A stretch of DNA of 64,000 nucleotides from Suttonella sp. R2A3 (GCF_021513215.1 NZ_CP090975.1:1233501-1297500), one strand, 5' to 3'. Positions 47,993-57,840 are shown, numbered from the stretch's first letter. Made by a program: numbers and translations. Notes: generated by a model not told the origin, from the letters alone.

Positions 47993-49171
47993 TTAGCGAT
48001 GAATTGCTGCCGCCAGGGTTTCACTGGCTTCAATGCTACGTAACCCAGCGAGGTTAATTCGTCCAGCGCCAACCATATAGATGCCATGTTGCTCACGTAA
48101 TTCAACCACGCGCTTCTCACCTAATGGCAGCAGGGAAAACATCCCTTGCTGACGCTCAATAAACGACCAATCGCGTGAACCATAAGCATTTAACGCAGCG
48201 CTCAACTCCTGACGACGACGTTGGATATTCCGATTCATTTCATCAAGCTCATCGCGCCACTGTTGGGAAAGTTCTGGGTTATCAAGAATCGTGGCAACCA
48301 CTGCTGCGCCATGATCAGCCGGCATCGAAATCATCGCCCGGCTAAGCGCGCTGATATGGCTTTGCAGGGCGTCAGCGGTTTGCGCATTCGCGCCCACGCT
48401 TAACGCCACCCCGGCTCGATCACGATACAAACCAAAGTTTTTCGAACAAGAAACGCCGATAAACACGCTTTCTAAGCGCTCAGCAAGCAGGCGCAGGCCA
48501 TAGGCATCGGCGTCAAGCCCTTTTCCAAAGCCTAAATACGCCACATCGATCACCGGCAAAAAGCCACGTTCGGCGGCGATATCGGCAAGCGTTTGCCAAT
48601 CTTGTTCGCTTAAATCTTCACCACTCGGGTTATGGCAGCAGCCATGCAAGATCACCACATCGTTCTCACCCAGCTCACGCATTGCGGCAAAAAAACCGTC
48701 ACGATCGAGCGCGCAACGCTCAGTGTCATAATAAGGATAAGGCTTAACCGGCAATCCAGCTGCACGGAAAATCGGGATATGATTGCCCCAAGTCGGTACA
48801 GGTGCCCAAACGGTGGCATCGGGTTTGAGTGAGGCGAGCAATTCAGCAATCAACCGCAACGCGCCCGTGCCAGCAATGCTCTGATTAGCACGCACGCGGC
48901 TGGGATCAAAATCGTTACCGAGCACTAAACGCGTCATCGCCTGATTAAACGCCTCATTACCAGTCAGCCCTAAATACTTTTTCGACGACTGCTGCTGATA
49001 AAGGCGTTCTTCAGCTGCTTTCACCGCACGCATCACTGGCGTCTCACCCGAGGTATTTTGATACACCCCAACCCCAACATCGATTTTATTTTCCCGTGGA
49101 TCTTCGCGGAATTGGCGTGACAAATTTAGTATTGGATCATCAGGTAAAGCTTCAATGGCGTTAAAATGCAT
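47993..49171 (-). CDS. Aromatic amino acid/aspartate aminotransferase
   Basis: A 392-residue fold-type I PLP aminotransferase of the AspC/TyrB subgroup. Markers: VGVGVYQNTSGETPVMRAV at the N-terminus, the cofactor pocket NPSGEDL (residues 181-187), the internal aldimine lysine K244 in SCSKNFGLYRDRAG, and the C-terminal arginine loop in GRINLAGL. TyrB-like enzymes transaminate phenylalanine, tyrosine and aspartate; AspC versus TyrB cannot be decided here. Confidence 0.9.
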   Translation of the reverse strand: MHFNAIEALPDDPILNLSRQFREDPRENKIDVGVGVYQNTSGETPVMRAVKAAEERLYQQQSSKKYLGLTGNEAFNQAMTRLVLGNDFDPSRVRANQSIAGTGALRLIAELLASLKPDATVWAPVPTWGNHIPIFRAAGLPVKPYPYYDTERCALDRDGFFAAMRELGENDVVILHGCCHNPSGEDLSEQDWQTLADIAAERGFLPVIDVAYLGFGKGLDADAYGLRLLAERLESVFIGVSCSKNFGLYRDRAGVALSVGANAQTADALQSHISALSRAMISMPADHGAAVVATILDNPELSQQWRDELDEMNRNIQRRRQELSAALNAYGSRDWSFIERQQGMFSLLPLGEKRVVELREQHGIYMVGAGRINLAGLRSIEASETLAAAIHR

Positions 49172-49201
49172 CGGTTACTCCGTGTGAATTATTCGTGTAC
49201 A

Positions 49202-49684
49202 TTACTGGGTTTTAGGATAGGGGTTGCGGTTTAGGCGGTAGAGCCGGGTGCGCGAGAGTCGATCGTATAAACTGCGCCGATCAGTATCAAACCAGCGCCA
49301 CCACAGCCCTAAACCAGCCGGTAGTAAAGTGATCAGTGCATAAATCCAGCGCATAAAAGCTTGAGTGAGCGTTGGCGATTGTCCTTGTTCATTGACCACG
49401 ATTAATCGCCAAGCGCGCATGCCGAGCGTTTGACTTTGCCGTGACCAAAAATAGGTGAAAAATAATGCGCTGATGACGAGCATGCCAAAAGATAACAGGT
49501 AGCCCATCAACGACTGGGGTTCAATTTCGTGCAATTCACCGACCATCACGCTATTGATCGCCACCATCGCAAAACCGAACACCATAATGCACGCCAGTAC
49601 CAAAAATCCATCGTAAAACATCGCCGCTAAAATACGCAGGACAGACGGTGGCTTAGCCGATACCTCAATAGGCTTCGCTGACAT
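49202..49684 (-). CDS. RDD family membrane protein
   Basis: A 160-residue protein of the RDD family with three TM helices (about 24-45, 65-84, 107-128) and the hallmark R/D motifs near the C-terminus (DRRSLYDRLSRTRLY). Some RDD proteins are Na/Li antiporters, but function here is unknown. It may be co-transcribed with the aminotransferase gene 30 bases downstream. A weak ribosome site precedes the start. Confidence 0.85.
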   Translation of the reverse strand: MSAKPIEVSAKPPSVLRILAAMFYDGFLVLACIMVFGFAMVAINSVMVGELHEIEPQSLMGYLLSFGMLVISALFFTYFWSRQSQTLGMRAWRLIVVNEQGQSPTLTQAFMRWIYALITLLPAGLGLWWRWFDTDRRSLYDRLSRTRLYRLNRNPYPKTQ

Positions 49685-49879
49685 CCTTACCTCTCATGCC
49701 AAATAAAGAAAAGATTGTAAACGTTATCAGGCGCCCAGGCTAGTCAGCGCGCCGTAAATAACCACTCTATTTATGCTGTTCTCAGATTCTTTTTGTGAGG
49801 GTTATTCGCCCTAACGCACTTGATTTTCAGTCATTAAAGCGCATACTATGGGCGCACAAGTATCCGGAGAAGAACAATT

Positions 49880-50770
49880 ATGTTTCAAGGCTCGATGGTG
49901 GCTTTGGTCACACCGATGCATGAAGATGGCGCTGTTGATTGGCCGCGCCTCGAACAGCTCATTGAATGGCATATTGCCGAAGGCACTGATGGGATTGTCT
50001 CAGTAGGCACCACTGGCGAATCTGCTACCTTAAGTCACGACGAGCATAAGGCCGTCACACGTTTTACGGTTGAGATGGTCAAAAAGCGTATTCCTGTGAT
50101 TGCTGGCGCTGGTGCTAATGCGACTAAAGAAGCGTTAGAACTATCCATTTCAGCGTATCAAAGCGGCGTTGATGGTATGCTGCAAGTCGCGCCATATTAT
50201 AATAAACCGCCACAAAAAGGCTTATACGAGCATTTTAGAACGATTACCGAAGCGGTACCGCTGCCGATGATGCTTTATAATGTTCCTGGGCGCACTTCGA
50301 GCGACATTCTTCCGGATACGGTTGCCGCTCTGAGCAAATTTGATAAAATTATCGGCATTAAAGAAGCCAGTACGTATGAGCGTTTACTCGCGCTAAACGC
50401 CCTCTTTGCGCAAAACGGAAAACGCGATTTTCTGATTTTTTCTGGTGAAGACGGTTTAGCCGCGCAAGCGCTTTGTGAAGGGCTTATTGATGGGGTGGTC
50501 TCTGTGACCGCAAACGTCGCCCCACGTTTGATGCATGAAATGAACGCAGCAGGGTTGCGTGGTGATCGTGAAGGCTGCACGCAAATTAACGAACAGCTAG
50601 CGCCATTACACCGTGCGCTGTTTTGCCAGTCTAACCCGATTCCGTGTAAATGGGCGCTCACGCGTATGGGTAAAATCAACAATGGCATCCGCCTGCCGCT
50701 GGTAGCGCTGGATGAATCCTATCACGCCAAGCTGGAAGAGACCTTACAGCAGCTCGGCTTTATTGACTAA
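49880..50770 (+). CDS. dapA: 4-hydroxy-tetrahydrodipicolinate synthase
   Basis: DapA condenses pyruvate with aspartate semialdehyde in lysine and diaminopimelate synthesis. The 296-residue TIM barrel has the GTTGES phosphate/substrate loop (residues 43-48), Tyr in MLYNVPGRT (about 131-139), and the Schiff-base K161 in IIGIKEAS. A GGAGAAG ribosome site precedes the ATG. The lipoprotein gene bamC follows 14 bases later, the common dapA-bamC order in Gammaproteobacteria. Confidence 0.96.
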   Translation: MFQGSMVALVTPMHEDGAVDWPRLEQLIEWHIAEGTDGIVSVGTTGESATLSHDEHKAVTRFTVEMVKKRIPVIAGAGANATKEALELSISAYQSGVDGMLQVAPYYNKPPQKGLYEHFRTITEAVPLPMMLYNVPGRTSSDILPDTVAALSKFDKIIGIKEASTYERLLALNALFAQNGKRDFLIFSGEDGLAAQALCEGLIDGVVSVTANVAPRLMHEMNAAGLRGDREGCTQINEQLAPLHRALFCQSNPIPCKWALTRMGKINNGIRLPLVALDESYHAKLEETLQQLGFID

Positions 50771-50784
50771 AAGAGGTATTTATC

Positions 50785-51945
50785 GTGCAACCGCGTATTT
50801 ATTCAGGTTTGGCCGTCACCTTCGCTTTGCTGCTAAGCGCCTGTAGCTCAGGCAACCTTAACGAATTGATCCCTGACCGTCGCCCCGACTACCGTAGTTC
50901 ATCGATGGTCAACGCGCTGGAAGTTCCCCCGGATTTGACCGGTGCGACGATTGACAACACACTCGCCATTCCAGACCTCAATCCTTCAGCGATCGCCTCT
51001 TACAACGCTTATGCGGCCGAAAATGTGACCCGCGATCAACGCGGTTATATTGCGGTATTACCGCAGCTTGAAGGGGTGGATGTTGTTGAGACCCCAGGGC
51101 AATTGCCTTATATCGTGGTTAATGCGCCACCAGAAAAAGTCTGGCAAGCGGTACGTCGCTACTGGAGCAGCAACGGCATTCGCTTAACGGTTAACGAACC
51201 AGCGATTGGCCTGATGGAAACCGATTGGTTAGTTGACGAAACCGAGCTGCCACAAACCGGCATCAGCGGCATCCTCAATAGCTTATTGAGCTTTGTTTCT
51301 GATAGCGGCACGCGAGATCGCTACCGCATTCGCTTTGGCCGCGAGGCTGGTGAGCAAACTTCTGTCACTTTGCTCTACCAACAATCGGTGGAAAAAGCGG
51401 ATTACGATCTGCAATCGGGTAAAGAACCTGCGGGCTTTAAGTGGACGCTCAGCGATAACGATAATCCAGAATTGCAGCTAGAGATGACACGCCGTATCGC
51501 GTTGTTTATCGCTAACGAACTCAAGCGTTCTCAGCCTGAGCAGGCGCAAGATGCAGGTAATGCTGTACCCGCGGTGAACGTGCAATTAGGCCAACTTCAA
51601 GACGGCACTAACGCGCTAGTGTTTAATAGCCCTTACCAACAAGCTTGGCGCGTACTGGGCATTGCCTTGGATAAAGCAAGCTTTGCTATTGAAAAAGCAG
51701 ACTATACGAGCGGCAGCTATTTAGTGCAGTATCAACCGCAGTCAGAGGTGCAACAAGATCCGGGATTTTGGTCTCGCCTGTGGGGTAGTGAGCCCAGCGA
51801 ACAAGCCCCTGCCAACCCTTATTTCTTAGTACGCCTTGCTGATCAAGGCAAACAAAGCGTTGCAGTGGTGCAAACCGAAAATGGCGCCCCTGCACCAACG
51901 CCCGCTGCACAGAACGTCTTAGAATCACTTTACGCGGTGCTATAA
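50785..51945 (+). CDS. bamC: Outer membrane protein assembly factor BamC
   Basis: A lipoprotein subunit of the BAM complex (NlpB). The start is GTG after GAGG; the lipobox LLLSAC gives acylated C20. An unstructured segment (about 21-75) is followed by two helix-grip domains (about 110-250 and 265-385), with FEIRF-like strands such as RYRIRFG. The family is poorly conserved, but the position behind dapA, length (386) and lipobox support the call. An 8-bp hairpin (51983-52010) follows. Confidence 0.9.
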   Translation: MQPRIYSGLAVTFALLLSACSSGNLNELIPDRRPDYRSSSMVNALEVPPDLTGATIDNTLAIPDLNPSAIASYNAYAAENVTRDQRGYIAVLPQLEGVDVVETPGQLPYIVVNAPPEKVWQAVRRYWSSNGIRLTVNEPAIGLMETDWLVDETELPQTGISGILNSLLSFVSDSGTRDRYRIRFGREAGEQTSVTLLYQQSVEKADYDLQSGKEPAGFKWTLSDNDNPELQLEMTRRIALFIANELKRSQPEQAQDAGNAVPAVNVQLGQLQDGTNALVFNSPYQQAWRVLGIALDKASFAIEKADYTSGSYLVQYQPQSEVQQDPGFWSRLWGSEPSEQAPANPYFLVRLADQGKQSVAVVQTENGAPAPTPAAQNVLESLYAVL

Positions 51946-51982
51946 GCACGTTTAGCACTGCGCTAAAGCTAAACCTAACCGT

Positions 51983-52010
51983 GCTTTAGGGCATCAAACT
52001 GTCCTAAAGC
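51983..52010 (+). terminator. Hairpin between bamC and mutL
   Basis: GCTTTAGG and CCTAAAGC form a perfect 8-bp stem with a 12-base loop. There is no T-run; it could be a weak terminator or processing site. Confidence 0.45.
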
Positions 52011-52043
52011 CATTCTTGTAGACTTTTTTGCTCGCCAACCACT

Positions 52044-53849
52044 ATGACCGAACGCCAGCGCATCCAACAACTACCAAACGAACTGATCAACCAAATTGCT
52101 GCCGGCGAAGTCATTGAGCGTCCGGCATCTGTGGTTAAAGAAATTGTTGAGAACGCGCTTGATGCAGGCGCAACCCGTATTGAAATTGATATCGAAGACG
52201 GCGGCAGTAAGCTCATCCGTGTGCGCGATAATGGTTGCGGGATTTATCAAGACGACCTGCCGCTCGCTTTTGCCACCCACGCAACGAGTAAAATCAGCAA
52301 CTTTGACGACCTTGAGCATGTGCGCACCCTAGGCTTTCGTGGTGAGGCGCTACCAAGCATTGGTTCAGTAGCCAAAACCACCTTGACCAGCCGCAGCAAA
52401 GACAGCGAACATGCCTGGCAGATCAGCCCGCACCTAAGCTTAGAAACCACTCCAGCCGCCCATCCACCAGGGACGACGATTGAGATCCGCGACCTGTTTT
52501 ATAACACCCCGGCGCGTAAAAAATTCTTGAAAAGCGAGCGCACCGAGCGTTTTCATATTGAACAACTCATTCAACGACTAGCACTGGGCAGTCCACAGGC
52601 GACATTTATTTTACGCCAGCACGGTAAAACGATTGGTGAGTACGGCGGCGATACGCCAGAAGCACGCGTGGCAAGCGTCATGGGCGACGAACTGCTCGAG
52701 CAAGCGGTACCGATTGATGCCAGTAGCCAAGAGATGCGTCTATGGGGCTGGGTTGGGCTGCCAACGTATAACCACAGCCAAACCGACAAGCAGCATTTTT
52801 TCATCAACGGACGGATGATTCGCGATAAAGTCATCGTGCATGCGATTCGTCAGGCCTATCAAGACGTACTGTATAACCGTCGTCATCCGATTTTTGTCTT
52901 GCATCTCGATTTAGATCCGGCTTTGGTTGATGTCAACGCGCATCCTGCCAAGCATGAAGTGCGGTTTCGCGAGGCGCGTCTGACGCACGATTTTATTTTC
53001 TCCACCCTCAACCACGCCCTGCGCGCGCACCGACCTAAGCAGATGCAAGCAGTCGCACCACCCCCAAGTATGCAGCCAACTGCCGCGCCATCGAGTGCGC
53101 AGCGTGCGCAAACGCCGCTGCGTTTTCAAACCTCTATGGCTGGCGGACAACACCGACCCAGTCCATCACGCAGCAATGCCCGCGAAACTGAACGCTATTA
53201 TCAGTGGACTCATGCCCCTGAAACGCCATCACAGCCAATAACAGCGCCTAATGAACCACAGCCCACGGAACATCCTCTGGGCTATGCTTTAGCTCAAGTA
53301 CATGGCTTATTTATCTTGGCGCAAAACGCGCAAGGCTTGGTGCTGGTTGATATGCACGCAGCCCACGAACGCATTCTTTATGAGCGTTTTAAAGCACAAT
53401 TAAGCAGCGAACAATCCAGCTCACAGCGCTTACTGATGCCGCAGCGCTTTAACCTCAATGGTGCTGATCACGATATTTTGCTCGCCCATCAAGATTGGCT
53501 GAAGCGGTTGGGTTTTTATTTCACCCTCGAAGCCAACCATATCAATATCAATGCGCTGCCAGCAATCCTCAAACACGTCGCTGCTGCTGACCTGTTAGCG
53601 CTGATTCTTGAAGAGCTGCGTGAATACCCATCGACCACCGCACTCAAGCGCATGGAAGACGAAATCCTCTCATCAATGGCGTGTCACCGGGCGATTCGTG
53701 CCAACCACAGCTTGAGCATCAACGAAATGAACCAGCTGCTGCGCGATATTGAGCAAACCCCGTCGTCCGGGCAGTGCAACCACGGCCGACCGACCTGGAC
53801 ACAGCTTTCCATCGATGAACTCGATAAGCTGTTCATGCGCGGACAATGA
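52044..53849 (+). CDS. mutL: DNA mismatch repair protein MutL with endonuclease motif
   Basis: MutL links MutS recognition to strand removal. The N-terminal GHKL ATPase is complete: NALDAG (residues 37-42), RDNGCGI (61-67), GFRGEAL (98-103) and the DVNAHPAKHEVRF block. After a Pro/Gln-rich linker (about 330-410), the C-terminal domain carries DMHAAHERILYE (436-447), fitting the metal-binding D-x-H-A-(x)2-E-(x)4-E motif of nicking MutL proteins, plus MACHRAIRANH and CNHGRP near the C-terminus. So this organism probably uses MutH-independent repair. It overlaps miaA by the ATGA. Confidence 0.95.
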   Translation: MTERQRIQQLPNELINQIAAGEVIERPASVVKEIVENALDAGATRIEIDIEDGGSKLIRVRDNGCGIYQDDLPLAFATHATSKISNFDDLEHVRTLGFRGEALPSIGSVAKTTLTSRSKDSEHAWQISPHLSLETTPAAHPPGTTIEIRDLFYNTPARKKFLKSERTERFHIEQLIQRLALGSPQATFILRQHGKTIGEYGGDTPEARVASVMGDELLEQAVPIDASSQEMRLWGWVGLPTYNHSQTDKQHFFINGRMIRDKVIVHAIRQAYQDVLYNRRHPIFVLHLDLDPALVDVNAHPAKHEVRFREARLTHDFIFSTLNHALRAHRPKQMQAVAPPPSMQPTAAPSSAQRAQTPLRFQTSMAGGQHRPSPSRSNARETERYYQWTHAPETPSQPITAPNEPQPTEHPLGYALAQVHGLFILAQNAQGLVLVDMHAAHERILYERFKAQLSSEQSSSQRLLMPQRFNLNGADHDILLAHQDWLKRLGFYFTLEANHININALPAILKHVAAADLLALILEELREYPSTTALKRMEDEILSSMACHRAIRANHSLSINEMNQLLRDIEQTPSSGQCNHGRPTWTQLSIDELDKLFMRGQ

Positions 53850-54796
53850 ACGCCGCATCACAACCGGTTATTTGCTTATTAGGGCCAACGGCCAGCGGCA
53901 AAACCGCCGCAGCGTTTCATCTTGCTGACCAACTGCCGTGTCGTTTAATCAGCGTGGATGCGACACAAATTTATCGTGGTCTGGATATTGGCAGCGCCAA
54001 GCCTGATCAAGAAACGCTCACGCGCTACCCACACGCGTTGATTGACATCATCAACCCCGAAGAAACCTATAGTGCAGCGCAGTTTTGCCAAGACGCCACC
54101 ACTCTAATCGAGCAAGCCCATAGCGAAAGCTGTATTCCGGTTTTGGTTGGCGGCACCATGCTCTACTACCACGCTTTATTTGGTGGACTTGCTGACCTGC
54201 CAGCTTCAGACCCAGCAATCCGCGCACAGATTGAGGACGAGATCAGCGAGCAAGGCTTGCAGCCTTTTTATGAATACCTTATCGCCAACGACCCTTACGC
54301 TGCGGAAAAGCTCAAAGCCGGCGATCGTCAGCGCATCATCCGCTTTACCGAACTCACTCGCCTCACTGGCAAGCTGCCTCATGAATTATTTGCTGAACAG
54401 GCCGCACAACGTCCTAGCTGGCGTGTGCTCGCCCACGGACTACTGCCCGAACGTGGCTTGTTGCATCAGCGCATTGCTGAACGTTTTCAGCAGATGATCG
54501 AACAAGGATTTATCGAAGAAGTTGCCGAGTTACGCTCGCGCGCCACATTAAGCGCTGAGCACCCGTCGATGCGCTCGGTCGGTTATCGGCAAATTTGGGC
54601 GTATTTAGAGGGCAATAGCAGCCGTGAGCAAGCGATCGAACAAGGCATTATCGCCACCCGCCAGCTCGCTAAACGTCAGATCACCTGGATGCGCAATCGT
54701 CTGCGTGAGCACTTAGACCTCACCCTGCACGACCCGATGCAGACCAATTATTTAGCCCAGCTAAATACGCAAACCCAACAGTTTTTGGCGCGTTAA
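53846..54796 (+). CDS. miaA: tRNA dimethylallyltransferase
   Basis: MiaA adds a dimethylallyl group to A37 of tRNAs reading UNN codons. The 316-residue protein has the P-loop GPTASGKTAA (13-22), SVDATQIYRGLDIGSAKP, the substrate-binding region DIINPEETYSAAQF and the GTMLYYHALFGG catalytic block. Its ATG overlaps the mutL stop. Note SVDATQIYRG where the family usually reads SADSRQVYRG. Confidence 0.96.
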   Translation: MNAASQPVICLLGPTASGKTAAAFHLADQLPCRLISVDATQIYRGLDIGSAKPDQETLTRYPHALIDIINPEETYSAAQFCQDATTLIEQAHSESCIPVLVGGTMLYYHALFGGLADLPASDPAIRAQIEDEISEQGLQPFYEYLIANDPYAAEKLKAGDRQRIIRFTELTRLTGKLPHELFAEQAAQRPSWRVLAHGLLPERGLLHQRIAERFQQMIEQGFIEEVAELRSRATLSAEHPSMRSVGYRQIWAYLEGNSSREQAIEQGIIATRQLAKRQITWMRNRLREHLDLTLHDPMQTNYLAQLNTQTQQFLAR

Positions 54797-54797
54797 T

Positions 54798-55565
54798 ATG
54801 CGCCATCTTGCCATCATTGGCTGCGGTTGGTTGGGGCGCCATTTGATCTGCGCCATGCCAGAACCATGGTCAATCAGCGCCACAACCGGTCATCAAAGCA
54901 GCGCTGATGCGCTCCCTGTAGCCAGCTTTGTCTATGATTGGACAAAAGATAATTTGCCCGCACCATTGCTCGATGCCAGCCATTTTGTGATTGCGATTCC
55001 ACCGACCGCTGGTGGCTACGCACACTACGGCGCGCATCTTGCACGTCTTGCCAAGCAACTGCCCAACGATAACCCGATCATCTTGATCAGCAGCTCAAGC
55101 GTCTATCCGAGCAAAGCCGGTGTATATGACGAAGACAGCGCAGCCGATCCCAATAGTGCGGTTTATCAAGGCGAACAAGCGCTGCGCAAAGCCTGTCCTC
55201 AGGCGATGATCTTGCGTTGTAGCGGCTTAATCGGTACAGACCGATTGCTTGGCGTGCGATTTTTTGGTGCTGTCTGTGATAAAGCCAATGGACGACTGAA
55301 CCTCGCCCACCATTGTGATGTCACGGCAGCGATTATAGGCTTATTAACCCGTCCTCAAGCAGGCGCAACGTATAATATCGCCCACCCTGATCACATCCTG
55401 CGTCACGACTTTTATCGCTTGATGGCGCAGGTCTCCGGTCAAGCTGAGCCACAGTTTAGTAATCATACCTGCGATGCTGACCGCATCATCAGCGGTCAGC
55501 GCATCACCGAACAGACGGACTTTAACTACGCACAGGCCTCGCTTGGCGCGTACTTTAGCGCTTAA
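54798..55565 (+). CDS. NAD(P)-binding SDR-like protein (YeeZ type)
   Basis: A 255-residue protein with a Rossmann fold: IIGCGWLGRHL (residues 5-15) for dinucleotide binding, the FVIAIPPT strand (about 62-69), then LISSSSVYPSKAG (about 95-107) and RCSGLIG. It resembles YeeZ-type atypical short-chain dehydrogenases without a clear YxxxK catalytic pair (Y131QGEQ follows), so the substrate is unknown. It starts 1 base after the miaA stop and converges on grxB with a 4-base overlap of the two 3' ends. Confidence 0.78.
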   Translation: MRHLAIIGCGWLGRHLICAMPEPWSISATTGHQSSADALPVASFVYDWTKDNLPAPLLDASHFVIAIPPTAGGYAHYGAHLARLAKQLPNDNPIILISSSSVYPSKAGVYDEDSAADPNSAVYQGEQALRKACPQAMILRCSGLIGTDRLLGVRFFGAVCDKANGRLNLAHHCDVTAAIIGLLTRPQAGATYNIAHPDHILRHDFYRLMAQVSGQAEPQFSNHTCDADRIISGQRITEQTDFNYAQASLGAYFSA

Positions 55566-56209
55566 ATAGCGTTAGCGAATAATGGGGTGATATCTGTCGC
55601 ACGCCCCATCTGCACCACGTAATCGTGCACCTTCTCCGCCCAATCAATGCCTTTAACGATACTAAGATTGCGCAGAATCGGAAAGAGGAGAATATCTTCC
55701 AGACTCGACGCCTGTCCATTGACTGCTTCAGCACAACCTATGAGTGGCGCTAAGGTTTCAAGATCTGCATTAATCCGACCCAGCCATTCATCGCTACGCG
55801 CGATATTATCGGCAAAATCACCCACCATTTGGCTTTTCTTCACGCTGTAATAATCGATCGCACTTTGGGTGGCGAATTCTTCAAAGCCAACTTCCACCAC
55901 GCGCGGCATCACTAAGTGCGCAGCATAATCACCGACTTTTTCCAGCCAAGCCTTAATTTCTGGACGCACTGTTTTATCCAGTGTGTGTCCAGCGACTTGA
56001 TAGAAATAATCGACAATATCAAGACTTTCACCTATTGCTTCACCATCCTCTTTGACCAAGATCGGCAACATTTTTTTACCGATTAGCGCGTTCGGCGTTT
56101 CTTCATCGTCGTTATCAAGAATAATGCCCTCAACGTTTAGGTTGAGCAGGCCAGCCGCCATGCGCGCACGCGTGCAAAACGGACAATGATCATAATAATA
56201 AAGCTTCAT
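55562..56209 (-). CDS. grxB: Glutaredoxin 2 (GST-like)
   Basis: A 215-residue glutaredoxin of the Grx2 class: N-terminal thioredoxin fold with CPFC (C9-C12), cis-Pro region MLPILV, ESLDIVDYF GSH-binding segment, and a helical GST-like C-terminal domain (about 85-215). It catalyses GSH-dependent disulfide reduction. Part of the run oxyR-cysZ-grxB; its start overlaps the cysZ stop. Confidence 0.93.
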   Translation of the reverse strand: MKLYYYDHCPFCTRARMAAGLLNLNVEGIILDNDDEETPNALIGKKMLPILVKEDGEAIGESLDIVDYFYQVAGHTLDKTVRPEIKAWLEKVGDYAAHLVMPRVVEVGFEEFATQSAIDYYSVKKSQMVGDFADNIARSDEWLGRINADLETLAPLIGCAEAVNGQASSLEDILLFPILRNLSIVKGIDWAEKVHDYVVQMGRATDITPLFANAI

Positions 56210-56916
56210 TTTTCCTCCTTAATATGCCGACACCAATGCAGCGTTGCACCAATCACACTCACCGGCATGGCAAATAAATTCAAAATAGGCACCATCATCA
56301 TCACCGTCGCCAACCCGCCGAAACCAAAGGTATCGAGCGGACGACCACGCAGCCGACGGCGTTGTTCAGCAAAACGAATACCGTGGTTGGCCATCGGGTA
56401 ATCCATGTATTGCAAATACGCCACCCACGCTGAGAAAGCAAACCAAAGAAATGGCGCAATCAAATTGAGCACAGGGATCAAGCTAAGAATCAGCAACACA
56501 ACCGCGCGGCTTAGGAAAAAGAACGTTTTCCGCACTTCCTGGCTAATACTTGCTCGTGCTTCCTGGGCTAAGGTTAATCCTGAATCAGGCGTTACCCCAG
56601 TCTCTAAGCGCTCAACCGCCGCGGCTAAAAAACCATTAAAAGGAGCAGCAATCAAGTTTGCTAACAAACTAAACGTGTAAAAGACAATCAAACCAAACAA
56701 GACCGCTAACAACGGCCACAACACCCAGCGCAAATAACTCAGCCATGAATCGGCTGGCAAAAAATGCTCCATCACCACATTCAGATAATGAACAAAGCCC
56801 CAGGTCGCTAAAGCAAAAACCACGATGTTAATCGACAGTGGCACCCAGACATAGCGGCGCAAGCCGGGTCTTGAAAGCCACCTGAAGCCTTCGAGTAAGG
56901 TGTTGATGGCACGCAT
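56206..56916 (-). CDS. cysZ: CysZ/EI24-type membrane protein
   Basis: A 236-residue membrane protein of the CysZ/EI24 family. About four to six hydrophobic helices, including VPLSINIVVFALATWGFV (about 25-42), LLAVLFGLIVFYTFSLLANLIAAPFNGFLA (about 70-100) and the AVVLLILSLIPVLNLIAPFLWF helix. The RGRPLDTFGFGG loop near residue 190 is typical. In enteric bacteria CysZ supports sulfate uptake for cysteine synthesis; that role is likely here from the family only. It overlaps oxyR (stop TAA / start ATG share A) and grxB. Confidence 0.85.
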   Translation of the reverse strand: MRAINTLLEGFRWLSRPGLRRYVWVPLSINIVVFALATWGFVHYLNVVMEHFLPADSWLSYLRWVLWPLLAVLFGLIVFYTFSLLANLIAAPFNGFLAAAVERLETGVTPDSGLTLAQEARASISQEVRKTFFFLSRAVVLLILSLIPVLNLIAPFLWFAFSAWVAYLQYMDYPMANHGIRFAEQRRRLRGRPLDTFGFGGLATVMMMVPILNLFAMPVSVIGATLHWCRHIKEEK

Positions 56917-57821
56917 TAAGCTTTAAGGTTCTCAGCAATCACTTGGGTAAAGAGCTCAGAAAGCGTTTGTAACTCATTAATGCGTGGATAGTTTGGTCGC
57001 GTCGCTAAAGCAAATCGGCGGTGTGGCCCTTTTGCCGCTAACGGCACAAAGCTTACTTTATCTTGTAAGTAAGTTAAATACGGCAGCGCCATTTCTGGGA
57101 CAAAAGTGAGCCCCATATTATTCACCGACATTTGAATTAAGGTGTTCAGGCTTGCTTCGCGGCTAAAATCATGGCCATGTTTGGTATTAAACTGGCATAA
57201 CTCGACAATCTGATCCTTCAAGCAATGACCTTCGCCGAGTAACAGCATTTTAGCGTTTTGCAGCTGTTTGTTGGTCAATTGTTTCTTATCGGCAAGCTCA
57301 TGGCCTTTAGGCACCATCGCATAAAAAGACTCTTCAGAGAAGGTGAGAACATCCAAACCTTCTGTGTCATAAGGTAGCGCGATTAACGCCGCATCGAGCG
57401 TGCCATTGCGCACTTTATCAAGTAAGCGCTCACTGGTGTCTTCATGAATATTGATCGCAAAATCCGGATGTTGTTCACGCAATGCTGGCAAAGCTGCTGG
57501 CAATAAATACGGTGCGATGGTCGGAATAAAGCCAATCGACATCGCAAAGCTCAAATCGCCGGTACCCGCCTTAGCGCGTTCTTCTAATTGCTGGGCATCA
57601 AGATAAATCCGTTGCGCGCGTTCGAGCAATTCCACCCCAATCGGGGTCACCACAACCTGCTTGTTGTTGCGCTCAAACAAAGCTACGCCAAGATTTTTTT
57701 CCATTTCAGCAATCCCAAGGCTCAGCGCCGACTGCGACACCTTGCACTCATCAGCCGCACGCTTAAAATGGTGGTGGCGTGATACGGCTAAGGCAAACTG
57801 AATCTGGCGTAAGGTAATCAT
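56916..57821 (-). CDS. oxyR: Hydrogen peroxide sensor OxyR (LysR family)
   Basis: A LysR-type regulator of 301 residues with N-terminal HTH (about 1-60, HHHFKRAADECKVSQSALSLGIAEME) and a substrate-binding-like domain. The redox cysteines C200 and C209 (GEGHCLKDQIVELC) align with C199 and C208 of E. coli OxyR. It is divergent from ahpC across 147 bases, the classic arrangement of regulator and target, and is followed by cysZ and grxB, the latter an expected OxyR-related redox gene. Confidence 0.94.
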   Translation of the reverse strand: MITLRQIQFALAVSRHHHFKRAADECKVSQSALSLGIAEMEKNLGVALFERNNKQVVVTPIGVELLERAQRIYLDAQQLEERAKAGTGDLSFAMSIGFIPTIAPYLLPAALPALREQHPDFAINIHEDTSERLLDKVRNGTLDAALIALPYDTEGLDVLTFSEESFYAMVPKGHELADKKQLTNKQLQNAKMLLLGEGHCLKDQIVELCQFNTKHGHDFSREASLNTLIQMSVNNMGLTFVPEMALPYLTYLQDKVSFVPLAAKGPHRRFALATRPNYPRINELQTLSELFTQVIAENLKA

Positions 57822-57840
57822 ACTTTTTCCTTTTTTAATG

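Noticed and set aside
57588-57782. Plus-strand frame in oxyR as a small regulatory peptide
   Set aside because: It is the mirror of the HTH codons and has no supporting signals.
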